A stretch of 64,000 bases of DNA from Mucilaginibacter sp. Bleaf8 (GCF_018390515.1 NZ_JAHBBK010000003.1:1-64000), one strand, 5' to 3'; numbered from the stretch's first letter, positions 8,948-17,688 are shown. The notes: a model not told the origin generated them from the sequence alone. Translations and numbers: made by a program.

Positions 8948-10335
8948 TACAAAGAAATACCTGTAATTTTTTGATACAACGATAGAGCGTATGTATCTGT
9001 CATCCCGCTAATGAAATCAGTTACTAATTGAAATTTATTATAGAGCTTGTTATCTCTAGCAGGAGCATACGTCTCATAAATATACCTATAGTTGCTCGAA
9101 ATTAAATTGTAAAGCCGGTTTGCTTTCTTATTGCCGTTGCTATTGAAGTCGTCTGTACATGCAGCCTCAATAAACTCTTTTAACAAGCCTTGAATTACTT
9201 TCCATCCCGCTAATTCTGTTTCAAGGATATTTTTGTGATTAAAGACAATAATAGCCAGCTTTCTAAAAGCCTGTCGTATTCTCTTGGCACTACATTCTTC
9301 TAACATTTCGTACTTGTAGTCACCTTTAATTATAGAATCATATTTGGCTAAAAACTCGTCGATTATTCCTTTTATCATTTCCCTTTGAGTAGAAATACGA
9401 AATTGTTGAACTGTTAAATCAAGCCTGTTTTTAGGAATCGTTTTACATTTCTCATATAAATTATCAAGTTCTTTCAATAAAGACTTTTCTGATTCAACAG
9501 ATACATCCAAATGGCTAGTAAATACGTGTTTTATGGTATCAAAGTCAAGAACGCCTAATTTTACACCATCTTCGATATCTGCCGCCGAGTATGCAATATC
9601 ATCTGCAGCCTCTAATAGATACACAATAGGATGTCGTTTGCCATTCATCCCTAACGTTCTATCAATTTCTAAAAAATCCTGCTCTTCAGAAGCAAAATAG
9701 CCAAACTTTTTATCGGCTACATCACGATCTGCGGTCTTAACTTTTTTGTTGCCGTCCTTAGATGAACGTGGATATTTAACTATACTCGCTAAGGTGGGGA
9801 AAGTTAAATTGTAACTGAATTCATCTTTAAAGTAATGCAACTTTCTTAAAATTCTAAACGTTTGAACATTTCCATCAAAATTCGTAAAATCTTTAATTTC
9901 TTGTTCAGTCCACCCTAACTGACGCTTTTTTTTCTTGAAGTATTTTTGGAAGAACATCTGAATAGCTTCCTCTCCGAAATGTCCGAATGGCGGATTTCCT
10001 AGATCATGAACTAGGCCTGCTGTTGCCAACAGTGAGCTCATGTGCCCTTTCAACTTGAGGTCGTATAACCCTCGTTTTTCTAATTCTGTTTCAATGCTTT
10101 TACCAATAGATCTAGCAATAGATGAAACCTCAAGTGAATGAGTGAGCCTAGTCCTTATAAAATCACTTTCTTCTAAAGGAAAAACTTGCGTTTTATCCTG
10201 TAATCTCCTGATTGGGGAGCTGAATATTAATCTTGCATAATCATTTTCAAATGGATCTCTTCCATCAAAATCTTGTTGCGGAGTTCTATTTCTGAATGTA
10301 ACTGGCTGTAATAACCTAATCCAATCGTTTTCCAT
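8947..10335 (-). CDS. dGTPase-like dNTP triphosphohydrolase (HD domain)
   Basis: The 462-residue protein begins MENDWIRLLQP. It shows the metal-binding HD set of the dGTPase family: H66 (TRLTHS), H110-D111 in LVHDLGNPPFGHFGEE, and D245 in EAADDIAY, plus DGNVQ near 154-158 like the family EGNAQ box. Such enzymes split dNTPs into nucleoside and triphosphate; some protect bacteria by starving phages of dNTPs. An ATG 60 bases further upstream at 10395 is open, but a promoter at 10342-10373 lies inside that extension, so I choose 10335. The nucleotidyltransferase follows with a one-base overlap. Housekeeping dGTPase is the alternative; the island context favours defence. Confidence 0.8.
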   Translation of the reverse strand: MENDWIRLLQPVTFRNRTPQQDFDGRDPFENDYARLIFSSPIRRLQDKTQVFPLEESDFIRTRLTHSLEVSSIARSIGKSIETELEKRGLYDLKLKGHMSSLLATAGLVHDLGNPPFGHFGEEAIQMFFQKYFKKKKRQLGWTEQEIKDFTNFDGNVQTFRILRKLHYFKDEFSYNLTFPTLASIVKYPRSSKDGNKKVKTADRDVADKKFGYFASEEQDFLEIDRTLGMNGKRHPIVYLLEAADDIAYSAADIEDGVKLGVLDFDTIKHVFTSHLDVSVESEKSLLKELDNLYEKCKTIPKNRLDLTVQQFRISTQREMIKGIIDEFLAKYDSIIKGDYKYEMLEECSAKRIRQAFRKLAIIVFNHKNILETELAGWKVIQGLLKEFIEAACTDDFNSNGNKKANRLYNLISSNYRYIYETYAPARDNKLYNKFQLVTDFISGMTDTYALSLYQKITGISL

Positions 10336-10341
10336 ATTGTA

Positions 10342-10373
10342 CAAAGATACGAGTAAATAATGCCTTAAATCAA
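10342..10373 (-). promoter_or_regulatory. Promoter of the dGTPase-nucleotidyltransferase operon
   Basis: On the minus strand TTG (10373-10371) is followed after 21 bases by TATCTTTG (10349-10342). Only six bases separate this from the ATG at 10335, so the messenger would be nearly leaderless. This rules out the longer frame start at 10395. Confidence 0.65.
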
Positions 10374-10518
10374 TACAAACAATACAATTACGCAAGGTTA
10401 ATTATTGAATCTTTATGAACTCGATTGAAAATAATATTTCCAATAATAGTATTAAAAATAGATTCGCATATATTTATAAGAAGTTCTCAAAACTTATCAT
10501 ATTAGGTGTAACCATACA

Positions 10519-10663
10519 TTGTTATTTGGTGGAAGCGGGCTTTATTAAGTAATAACTTAAGGCGCTGAACTAATTTATACAATACTAGAATCGTGCTCTA
10601 TCGAAGTTGAGGTCTCACTCAACAGAGGTGGTAAGTTGTTAGACACCACTTCCCAAATAACGA
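10519..10663 (+). ncRNA. Candidate structured non-coding RNA upstream of the reverse transcriptase
   Basis: A closing stem joins 10521-10529 (GTTATTTGG) with 10653-10661 (CCAAATAAC), extendable outward by a G-U and an A-U pair. It encloses three hairpins: 10545-10550 with 10555-10560 (loop AATA), 10606-10611 with 10618-10623, and 10625-10632 with 10645-10652. The last abuts the closing stem and could stack on it. The wobble pairs at 10627/10650 and 10520/10662 pair only in a plus-strand RNA, the same strand as the reverse transcriptase that begins 188 bases later. Several reverse-transcriptase defence systems use an RNA encoded just upstream. No clear promoter is seen. Confidence 0.55.
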
Positions 10664-10850
10664 CAAAGAAGCAGTCAAGATGACCACTCAAATGTGTAGA
10701 ACATCTGATTACAATACTAATGTTAATAAGAACTACATGAAAATAATATGCATTATAATATTAAAATATTATTTTTACTGGTAAGCTATTCTAAGAACTT
10801 AGCTTTATTGTTAAATCAATTCATTACCTTAACCTGACCATACAGAATTA
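10664..10850 (+). other. Leader region between candidate RNA and reverse transcriptase gene
   Basis: This AT-rich stretch carries a hairpin (10783-10788 with 10800-10805) about 45 bases before the GTG start and a weak -7-like word TAGCTTTA at 10800-10807. No T-run terminator separates the candidate RNA from the gene, so one transcript could cover both. Confidence 0.3.
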
Positions 10851-12503
10851 GTGGATAAACGAGATTTAGTAAAAAAAGGATATTTACCGGAGGAACTAAT
10901 ACCAGCATTTAACAGCGATGATATGGCTAACGTTCTTTCAAGCATTGTCGCTCAAATAGATACATATGATCCGATTGATGTTAGCCCTGGAGATCGAAAT
11001 AAAGGTAAAATAACTAAGTCTATTCCATACTCTATTCCCAAAAGTATGACTTATAGAAGAGTTGTTAGCGTTGTTAATCCTTTAAGCTTTATTAGGTTAG
11101 CGAATACCATATCAACATTTTGGCCATCGATCAAAGCTATTACAGACCAGTCTAAAATTTCCTTATCGAAACTTAAAACGTCTTCTACATCGCTGCGTGC
11201 TGTTCTGGCACCATCTTTTGACGAAGTAACTAGGGAACGGATTTTAAGATCAACAGGGCGGCGATTTGCTTTAAAGATTGATGTGCAACGATTTTACGGC
11301 AGTATTTACACGCATAGTATTCCTTGGGCCCTAAATGGGAAAACGGTTGCTAAAACTAAGAGAAAACGCTACGAAATTGCCGGCAATGCTCTTGATGAAG
11401 ATGTTAGGAAAATGATGGATGGACAGACGATGGGAATACGTGTTGGTCCTGACACAAGTAGGATAATTTCTGAACTGATAGCTTCCTATATCGATATCCA
11501 GCTTCAAAGTAAAATAGAAGACCTTAAGGGAATCAGAGTTGTTGACGATTACCTTCTTTATTTCAAAAACAAAAGTGAACTTGACATGGCTAGAGCTACC
11601 ATTGTTGAGGCGCTAAGAGGATTAGAACTGGACTTGAATTCGAGTAAAGAAAAAATTATAGAGTTACCAGAACAAATTGAAAGCGATTGGTACAATGTAT
11701 TAAGAGATTTTAAATTTAGAAATGAGCCCGACCACCAAATCAAAGACATTATAGCTTATTTTGATAAATCTTTCCATTTTGCTGGTATAAGTGCAGATGA
11801 TTCTGTATTAAGTTACAGTATATCAAAAATTAGTGCCACAATATTCACGGAGAAAGGGTGGGAAATTTTAGAAGCATTTTTACTTCAGGCTTTGTTAAAA
11901 GATTCTAGAGTGCTACCTTTTGTAACCCGTTTAATCATTAGTCATGAAGACGAGGGGTATGACCTTGATTTTGATTTAATATCAGATACTTTACATGAAT
12001 TCATAGACTATCATTTTGTTCTTGACAATCACCATGAGGTTTCATGGGCAATGTGGCTAGTTAAACAATTAAAAATAACCGTATCAAAGAGTTTGGCGGA
12101 AAAACTCAGTACTACTACTAATAGTATAGTTTGTTTATCAGTCCTAGATGTACATGCAAGCGGCTTTATTCCAAAAGGCATCAGCAAAGCAATTTGGTCA
12201 GGTCTTCTGAAAAAGGAAAATTTATATAATGAATATTGGCTCATTGCATATGAAGCAGTGATTAAAGGCTGGTTGAACCCCACAAAAGACTACATCGCTG
12301 AAGATCCCTTTTTTAATGTTTTAAGACTTAACAACGTACAATTTTATGATGTAAATCGCAAAATTGATTTAACGAAAATTAAGGTAACATCCGTGGAGAC
12401 TTCGTTACTTAAATATAAATCTAGTACTTCAAGCGATGATGAGAGTGTTACGGATTCATACCCATTAGAGCCGGATGAGTACGACTATGATATCGATGAT
12501 TAA
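10851..12503 (+). CDS. Abi/UG-type defence reverse transcriptase
   Basis: The 550-residue protein starts with GTG. The N-terminus (GYLPEELIPAF) matches the usual opening of defence reverse transcriptases. Palm motifs are present: A, KIDVQRFYGSI with D144; B, GQTMGIRVGPDTSRI at 191-205; C, VVDDY with D232 and D233. The usual Tyr or Phe before x-D-D is Val here. No retron marks (NAxxH, VTG) are found. Residues 280-500 look like helical repeats, as in AbiK and AbiA relatives, and the last 35 residues are very acidic. Such proteins block phage growth by making DNA, sometimes without template. A structured RNA candidate precedes it. The exact subclass is unassigned. Confidence 0.85.
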   Translation: MDKRDLVKKGYLPEELIPAFNSDDMANVLSSIVAQIDTYDPIDVSPGDRNKGKITKSIPYSIPKSMTYRRVVSVVNPLSFIRLANTISTFWPSIKAITDQSKISLSKLKTSSTSLRAVLAPSFDEVTRERILRSTGRRFALKIDVQRFYGSIYTHSIPWALNGKTVAKTKRKRYEIAGNALDEDVRKMMDGQTMGIRVGPDTSRIISELIASYIDIQLQSKIEDLKGIRVVDDYLLYFKNKSELDMARATIVEALRGLELDLNSSKEKIIELPEQIESDWYNVLRDFKFRNEPDHQIKDIIAYFDKSFHFAGISADDSVLSYSISKISATIFTEKGWEILEAFLLQALLKDSRVLPFVTRLIISHEDEGYDLDFDLISDTLHEFIDYHFVLDNHHEVSWAMWLVKQLKITVSKSLAEKLSTTTNSIVCLSVLDVHASGFIPKGISKAIWSGLLKKENLYNEYWLIAYEAVIKGWLNPTKDYIAEDPFFNVLRLNNVQFYDVNRKIDLTKIKVTSVETSLLKYKSSTSSDDESVTDSYPLEPDEYDYDIDD

Positions 12504-12721
12504 GGAAAATGAGTTCAGACTTGTAAGATTCTATAACTACAACAAGTTTGTTAAAGCTGCACCCTTTTTAAGGCAGTAAAAGACAGTGATAAGTAGGGAA
12601 TAGTAATTTAGAATAAAATTAACACACAAATCAGGGCTAATTGGTTTAAAATGACCTTATTTAATAGGACAAGGTTATTTATAAGGCTGAATTTTGCACC
12701 GCAATCAGCACCTTTATAAAA

Positions 12722-12769
12722 TAAAAAACCCTTGCAATTTGCTGTAAGTCAGCGTATTACAAGGGTTTT
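12722..12769 (-). terminator. Terminator of the tRNA-Met gene
   Basis: Arms 12725-12734 and 12760-12769 pair perfectly over 10 bases. On the minus strand the stem is followed by a T-run, directly after the tRNA 3' end. Confidence 0.75.
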
Positions 12770-12772
12770 AGG

Positions 12773-12845
<73 letters not shown>

Positions 12846-12861
12846 CTGTGTTTTGTTTTTG

Positions 12862-12893
12862 TTTGGTCTGCAAAGATATAATTCGTTTCTTTG
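12862..12893 (+). promoter_or_regulatory. Candidate era promoter overlapping the tRNA promoter
   Basis: TTTG (12862-12865), 20 bases, then TTTCTTTG (12886-12893), a near match to TAnnTTTG. The start codon of era lies 31 bases downstream. The minus-strand -7 element of the tRNA sits within the spacer. Confidence 0.4.
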
Positions 12894-12902
12894 TACTCCA
12901 AA
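12871..12902 (-). promoter_or_regulatory. tRNA-Met promoter
   Basis: On the minus strand TTTG (12902-12899) is followed after 20 bases by TATCTTTG (12878-12871), a full -7 match, about 25 bases before the tRNA 5' end. Confidence 0.65.
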
Positions 12903-12924
12903 TTTTATTTTAAATTATTTTCAT

Positions 12925-13803
12925 ATGAGTCACCGGGCCGGATTTGTGAGCATTATTGGTAAACCTAACGCGGGTAAATCAACCCTGATGAATGCATTGG
13001 TGGGCGAAAGAATGTCAATTATTACGCCTAAGGCGCAAACCACCCGCCATCGCATACTTGGTATTGTTAACGCTGATGATTACCAAATTGTTTTTTCGGA
13101 TACGCCCGGCGTTATCAAACCGCACTACGCCCTGCAGGAAAGCATGATGCACCAGGTGACGGGTTCTATTGTAGATGCCGACCTGATTTTGCTGGTAACC
13201 GACATTAATGAGAAATATGACGAAGGCGATGTGCTCGAAAAGCTGGAAAACTCGCTGGCACCAATTGCCGTGCTGATTAACAAGATCGACAAATCAGACG
13301 AAGAAACCGTTAAACAAAAAATAGAGTTTTGGCAGCAAAAGCTGAACCCCAAAGCCATATTTGCGGTATCTGCTTTACATGAGCATAACATCCGCTCGGT
13401 AATGGATTTCATTTTAGAGAACTTGCCCGAACACCCGGCCTATTATGAAAAGGATTTCCTGACCGACCGTAACGACCGCTTTTTCGCGTCCGAAATGATT
13501 CGTGAGCAAGTGTTTAAACAGTATAAAAAGGAAATACCTTACAGTACCGAAGTAATTATCACCGAGTTTAAAGAGAGTGATGATTTATACCGCATCAGTG
13601 CAGAAATTATCGTTGAACGCGATTCGCAAAAGAACATCCTTATCGGTAAAAATGGCGAAATGCTCAAAATTGTAGGTACCTACGCCCGTAAAAGCATGGA
13701 AGAATTTTTTCAGCGCAAAATATTTTTGCAAATGTTTGTTAAGGTAATTAGCGACTGGCGCAGCAAAAAGAATTATTTAAAGAAATTCGGATACGAAGAT
13801 TAA
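12925..13803 (+). CDS. era: GTPase Era
   Basis: Era binds 16S rRNA and assists assembly of the small ribosomal subunit. The 292-residue protein has GTPase motifs GKPNAGKS (12-19), DTPG (59-62) and NKID (119-122), and a C-terminal KH RNA-binding domain with the GKNG loop (239-242). The frame is open further upstream, but the family starts at MSHRAGF, and the promoter-like sequence lies before this ATG. It is followed by der, so two ribosome-assembly GTPases lie in tandem. Confidence 0.95.
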   Translation: MSHRAGFVSIIGKPNAGKSTLMNALVGERMSIITPKAQTTRHRILGIVNADDYQIVFSDTPGVIKPHYALQESMMHQVTGSIVDADLILLVTDINEKYDEGDVLEKLENSLAPIAVLINKIDKSDEETVKQKIEFWQQKLNPKAIFAVSALHEHNIRSVMDFILENLPEHPAYYEKDFLTDRNDRFFASEMIREQVFKQYKKEIPYSTEVIITEFKESDDLYRISAEIIVERDSQKNILIGKNGEMLKIVGTYARKSMEEFFQRKIFLQMFVKVISDWRSKKNYLKKFGYED

Positions 13804-13827
13804 TCTGTTGTAGGTTGCGAGTTATTG

Positions 13828-13872
13828 GTTGTCTGTATTTTTACCTGACACTCACAACTCACAACAGACAAC
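13828..13872. repeat. Inverted repeat and CAACTCACAAC-type repeats between era and der
   Basis: GTTGTCTGT (13828-13836) pairs with ACAGACAAC (13864-13872). The word ACTCACAAC recurs at 13850-13858 and with variation around 13871-13879. The 84-base spacer looks like simple repeat-derived sequence; no function is evident. Confidence 0.4.
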
Positions 13873-13887
13873 TCACAACTAAAAGAT

Positions 13888-15189
13888 ATGAGTAACATAG
13901 TAGCCATAGTGGGCCGGCCCAACGTAGGCAAATCAACTTTATATAATCGCTTAACAGAAACCCGCAAAGCCATTGTAGATGACTTTAGCGGCGTTACGCG
14001 CGATCGCCATTACGGTATTGCAGAGTGGGTGGGTCGTTCCTTTACAGTAATTGACACCGGCGGTTACGTAGCCAATTCAGACGATGTTTTTGAAGCCGCT
14101 ATCCGTGAGCAGGTAGTGATTGCCATTGAAGAAGCTACCGTAATTTTATTCATGGTAGATGTAACCACGGGCATCACCGATCTGGATGATGAAATTGCCT
14201 CGCTGTTACGCAAAGGCAAAAAACCTGTTCATGTGGTGGTAAACAAGGTTGATAACCATGCCCTGCAATCTGATGCCACAATGTTTTACAGCTTAGGTCT
14301 TGGCGAGATATACAATATATCATCCATGACCGGTTCTGGTACAGGTGAATTGCTGGACGAGGTAATTAAAAGCTTTGACGACGAGCCGACCGAAGAGAGC
14401 ACCTTGCCTAAATATGCCATTGTTGGTCGCCCTAACGTAGGTAAATCATCCATCATCAATGCCTTGATAGGTGAAGAGCGTAATATTGTAACGCCTATTG
14501 CCGGTACCACGCGCGATTCTATCCATATTCACTACAACAAGTATGGCCATGAGTTTATGCTGATTGATACGGCCGGACTGCGCAAAAAAACCAAGGTTAA
14601 AGAAAACATTGAGTTTTATTCGGTAATGCGTACCATCAAAGCCTTAGAAGAGGCCGACATTGTAATTTTGATGATTGATGCTGTTGAAGGACTGGAATCA
14701 CAAGACATTAACATTTTTCACCTGGCCGAAAAAAATAAAAAAGGCGTTGTTATTGTTGTAAACAAGTGGGACCTGATTGAGAAGAATAACAAAACTCTGA
14801 AGGTTTTCGAGGAACAGATACAGGAAAAAATTGCACCGTTTACAGATGTGCCTATCGTATTCACATCCGTACTCGAAAAACAGCGTTTGCTGAAAGTAAT
14901 TGAAACCGCAGAGCAGGTTTACGAAAACCGCAGCAAAAAAATTCCGACCTCGCGCCTGAATGATATCATGCTGCCGATTATAGAAAGCTATCCACCGCCA
15001 TCAATTAAGGGCAAGCACGTAAAAATCAAGTACGCAACGCAAATCAGCGGCACATCGCCAATGTTCGCCTTTTTCTGTAACCTGCCGCAATATATCAAGG
15101 AACCGTACAAGCGCTTTGTTGAAAACAAGCTGCGTGAAAACTTTAATTTCTCGGGTGTGCCTATACAAATCTTTTTCAGACAGAAATAA
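13888..15189 (+). CDS. der: GTPase Der (EngA)
   Basis: Der is an essential GTPase of 50S ribosomal subunit maturation. The 433-residue protein has the diagnostic tandem GTPase domains, each with GRPNVGKS (near residues 8 and 180), DTGG and DTAG switch motifs and NKVD and NKWD specificity motifs, and a C-terminal KH-like domain. Length and order match the family. It lies 84 bases after era in the same direction and ends before a strong terminator. Confidence 0.96.
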   Translation: MSNIVAIVGRPNVGKSTLYNRLTETRKAIVDDFSGVTRDRHYGIAEWVGRSFTVIDTGGYVANSDDVFEAAIREQVVIAIEEATVILFMVDVTTGITDLDDEIASLLRKGKKPVHVVVNKVDNHALQSDATMFYSLGLGEIYNISSMTGSGTGELLDEVIKSFDDEPTEESTLPKYAIVGRPNVGKSSIINALIGEERNIVTPIAGTTRDSIHIHYNKYGHEFMLIDTAGLRKKTKVKENIEFYSVMRTIKALEEADIVILMIDAVEGLESQDINIFHLAEKNKKGVVIVVNKWDLIEKNNKTLKVFEEQIQEKIAPFTDVPIVFTSVLEKQRLLKVIETAEQVYENRSKKIPTSRLNDIMLPIIESYPPPSIKGKHVKIKYATQISGTSPMFAFFCNLPQYIKEPYKRFVENKLRENFNFSGVPIQIFFRQK

Positions 15190-15207
15190 GTCTGGGATAA
15201 CAGTTAT

Positions 15208-15245
15208 AAAAGCGTAAGCAAAAATCTGCTTACGCTTTTTTTATA
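15208..15245 (+). terminator. Terminator after der
   Basis: Arms AAAAGCGTAAGCA (15208-15220) and TGCTTACGCTTTT (15227-15239) form a 13-bp stem followed by T residues. Confidence 0.9.
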
Positions 15246-15423
15246 TCTGGTTTTTGCTAACTGATTCTTGAAAAGACCATTAATCTTACTAATTTTAGCC
15301 ACCCTAATATTAATTATTGCTAATCGGAGGCAGCAACAATTAAGACGATTGTTCTGGTGAGCTAACTAAATTCTGCAAGCAGCTTTGCTCATTTTATCTT
15401 AAATAACTTTTAAACAATATACT

Positions 15424-15442
15424 CTTTCTGAAAATCAGAAAG
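15424..15442 (+). repeat. Small hairpin in the leader of the mutase-like gene
   Basis: CTTTCTG (15424-15430) and CAGAAAG (15436-15442) pair perfectly around AAAAT, 32 bases before the start codon. It may affect translation or messenger stability. Confidence 0.35.
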
Positions 15443-15473
15443 AAAAATCAACCCCAATACACCTACCAAATCA

Positions 15474-16745
15474 ATGAAGATTGCAATTGTTGGAACCGGC
15501 ATCTCAGGCCTGAGCATAGCTAATTTGTTAAAAGAAAACCATGATGTTAAACTGTTCGAAAAAGGCCAGCAGCCTGGCGGTTTAATTAAATGCGAAAGAG
15601 TAAAAGACTGTCTTTTTCATAAAGTAGGCGGACACGTTTTCAACTCAAGGAATAAAGATGTGGTAGATTGGTTCTGGAGCCATTTTGATCAGGAAAATGA
15701 GTTTGTAAAAGCGAAACGTAATGCCAAAGTTTTTTTCAATAACCAGGTAATTGGCTACCCTATTGAGAACTATATCTATTTACTTGAGCCGGCTTTAATC
15801 AAAAAGATTATTGCTGAGTTACTGGAGCTTTCTAAAAACGAACCAAAATCGCCTTTTGAGTACGATAACTTTGAAGAGTTTTTACAAAACAACTTTGGGC
15901 AAACGCTATATGAGGTTTACTTTAAACCCTACAATCAAAAAATATGGCAAATTGATTTAAGTACAGTTGCTATGCAATGGCTTGAAGGAAAGCTGCCTAT
16001 GCCTAACTTTCTGGAAATTTTGCAAAGCAATATTCTTCGGGAAGAGGAGGGAGATATGGTACACTCCACCTTCTTTTACCCTAAAGAAGGTGGATCGCAG
16101 TTTATTGCCGATAGATTGAAAGCCGGACTTGATATTGAAACCGGCATCGACGTTACTGATATACAGGAGGCAAACGGACGTTTAGTCATCAATCAGGAAT
16201 CATTTGATAAAGTAATTTATTGCGGTGATGTAAGGAAGTTACCTGCTTACTGCCAGGAACTGCTTGCTACCAACGGCGTAGATGTAGCTTATCTGAGCCA
16301 GCTACGCTCAAACGGAACCTCCAATCTATTCTGTGAAACCGACGATAACAATATCTCGTGGTTATATATACCTGAAGGTTTTACCAAAGCGCACCGCATT
16401 ATTTATACCGGAAACTTTAGCGAAACCAACAACAGGGGGTCAGACCGAAAAACATGTGTGGTAGAGTTTTCTGGCAAGGTTGATTATGAAGTAATGCTGG
16501 AGGAAATTAAAAGGCTGCCGGGCAATTTAAGTCCTATTTCTTACAATTACGAGCCAAACTCTTACGTTGTGCAGGATAAAAGAACGCGATTAGAGATAGG
16601 TAAGGCTAAAACTATTTTGGAGCAACATGGAATTTACCTTTTAGGCCGTTTTGCAGAATGGGAATATTATAATATGGATAAAGCTATGGAAGCTGCATTC
16701 AAGCTTAGAGATACAATCAACACTTCCTTAACCTTAACCGTTTAA
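15474..16745 (+). CDS. UDP-galactopyranose-mutase-like flavoprotein
   Basis: The 423-residue protein opens with an FAD-binding Rossmann motif (VGTGISGLS, from residue 6) and an acidic FEK strand end. GGHVFNSRN and the C-terminal block GRFAEWEYYNMDKAMEAA resemble UDP-galactopyranose mutases, which make UDP-galactofuranose for surface glycans. It is not a standard Glf by length or all motifs, so another sugar or amine oxidase of the superfamily is possible. A probable glycosyltransferase follows after four bases, which supports a role in glycan synthesis. A small hairpin lies in the leader. Confidence 0.6.
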   Translation: MKIAIVGTGISGLSIANLLKENHDVKLFEKGQQPGGLIKCERVKDCLFHKVGGHVFNSRNKDVVDWFWSHFDQENEFVKAKRNAKVFFNNQVIGYPIENYIYLLEPALIKKIIAELLELSKNEPKSPFEYDNFEEFLQNNFGQTLYEVYFKPYNQKIWQIDLSTVAMQWLEGKLPMPNFLEILQSNILREEEGDMVHSTFFYPKEGGSQFIADRLKAGLDIETGIDVTDIQEANGRLVINQESFDKVIYCGDVRKLPAYCQELLATNGVDVAYLSQLRSNGTSNLFCETDDNNISWLYIPEGFTKAHRIIYTGNFSETNNRGSDRKTCVVEFSGKVDYEVMLEEIKRLPGNLSPISYNYEPNSYVVQDKRTRLEIGKAKTILEQHGIYLLGRFAEWEYYNMDKAMEAAFKLRDTINTSLTLTV

Positions 16746-16749
16746 CAAA

Positions 16750-17688
16750 ATGCCTTTAAATACCAACTCGGTAGCACTGATTATAATTTTTAACCACAGG
16801 TATGATAAAAACATTGCCATACTTGAAGAATTGTACAAAGACAGGTTTCCGGATATTTATCACTTAGTGCCTTTTTACGATGGTGACAAAGAAAATGTAA
16901 TACCTGTTTATGAAAACTCCTTTTACTTTCAGGGATATATAGCACAGGGACTTAAAAGCTTTTATAGAAGCCATTATACTCACTATTTTTTCATTGCAGA
17001 TGATATGATTTTAAACCCTCAGATTAATGCTGAGAACTTAACTTCAATATTGAATCTGAGCGAAAGCAGCTGCTTTATTCCGCGTTTGGCTACCATGCCC
17101 GAAGTGCCGGCTCATTGGCCGCATAACCGAAATGCAGTTAATTTCGATCCGTACAAAAAAGGGGTAGAAATAGCCGGTCAGATACCATCAGCTAACGAGG
17201 CCGAGCAAAAGATCAAGTCTTGGAACATCACCAATGGCTCATTTTCTTATGAACAGGTTTATGGTAAAAACTCGTTTAAGAGCTTAACAGATATCAAAAA
17301 AAGCCTCCTTAATTACCTTACCTACCTTTCGGACAAATACATTAATGGCTCTGCTTTAAATAAAACGAAGTACCCGTTGGTGAGATCTTATTCAGACATT
17401 TGCATTGTTTCAAAAGATACGATTAAAAAATTCTGTCATTATTGCGGCGCATTTGCCGCAACCGACCTGTTTGTAGAGCTGGCTCTCCCTACGGCACTTG
17501 CGCTGTCAAGTAGCGACATCCGTACAGAGAAAGACCTGCCCTTAAAGGGCAGAGCGCTATGGAATAAAGAAGATTATATGATTTTAGACAAGTATGCCAA
17601 TAATTTGAATTTATTGCTGGCCGATTTTCCTAAGGAGTATCTTTATTTACATCCTATCAAGCTATCGAAATGGAGCTATTCTAAATAG
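16750..17688 (+). CDS. Putative glycosyltransferase, unassigned family
   Basis: The 312-residue cytosolic protein has no signal peptide. A beta strand followed by FIADDMILNP (near 81-90) resembles the DxD-type metal and nucleotide-sugar site of GT-A glycosyltransferases. I do not recognise the rest. It starts four bases after the mutase-like gene, so both are surely one operon, with a terminator after this gene. The pair could make and attach one surface sugar, but substrate and acceptor are unknown. Confidence 0.5.
   Translation: MPLNTNSVALIIIFNHRYDKNIAILEELYKDRFPDIYHLVPFYDGDKENVIPVYENSFYFQGYIAQGLKSFYRSHYTHYFFIADDMILNPQINAENLTSILNLSESSCFIPRLATMPEVPAHWPHNRNAVNFDPYKKGVEIAGQIPSANEAEQKIKSWNITNGSFSYEQVYGKNSFKSLTDIKKSLLNYLTYLSDKYINGSALNKTKYPLVRSYSDICIVSKDTIKKFCHYCGAFAATDLFVELALPTALALSSSDIRTEKDLPLKGRALWNKEDYMILDKYANNLNLLLADFPKEYLYLHPIKLSKWSYSK

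Larger units (their letters stand above)
1..12772. other. Putative defence island next to tRNA-Met
   Basis: This block is visibly richer in A and T than the sequence right of 12,773. It contains only nucleic-acid-processing genes typical of phage defence: a type IIG restriction enzyme, a methyltransferase with a nuclease-like partner, a dGTPase-like and nucleotidyltransferase pair, and an Abi-type reverse transcriptase. Its right border lies at the 3' end of an initiator tRNA gene, a usual integration site. No integrase and no duplicated tRNA 3' end are visible, so mobility is an inference. The left border lies outside the window. Confidence 0.6.

Noticed and set aside
10336..10395. Longer start of the dGTPase-like protein
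   Set aside because: The extension contains a well-formed promoter with a full TAnnTTTG element; the shorter start also matches the family better.
10519..12503. Retron (msr-msd RNA plus reverse transcriptase)
   Set aside because: The closing stem recalls retron inverted repeats, but the enzyme lacks NAxxH and VTG, has VVDD, and is 550 residues with a helical-repeat C-terminus as in Abi-type enzymes. No clear msd hairpin is seen.
13804..13887. CRISPR-like repeats between era and der
   Set aside because: The repeated word ACTCACAAC is short, variable and unspaced; no spacers or cas genes are present.
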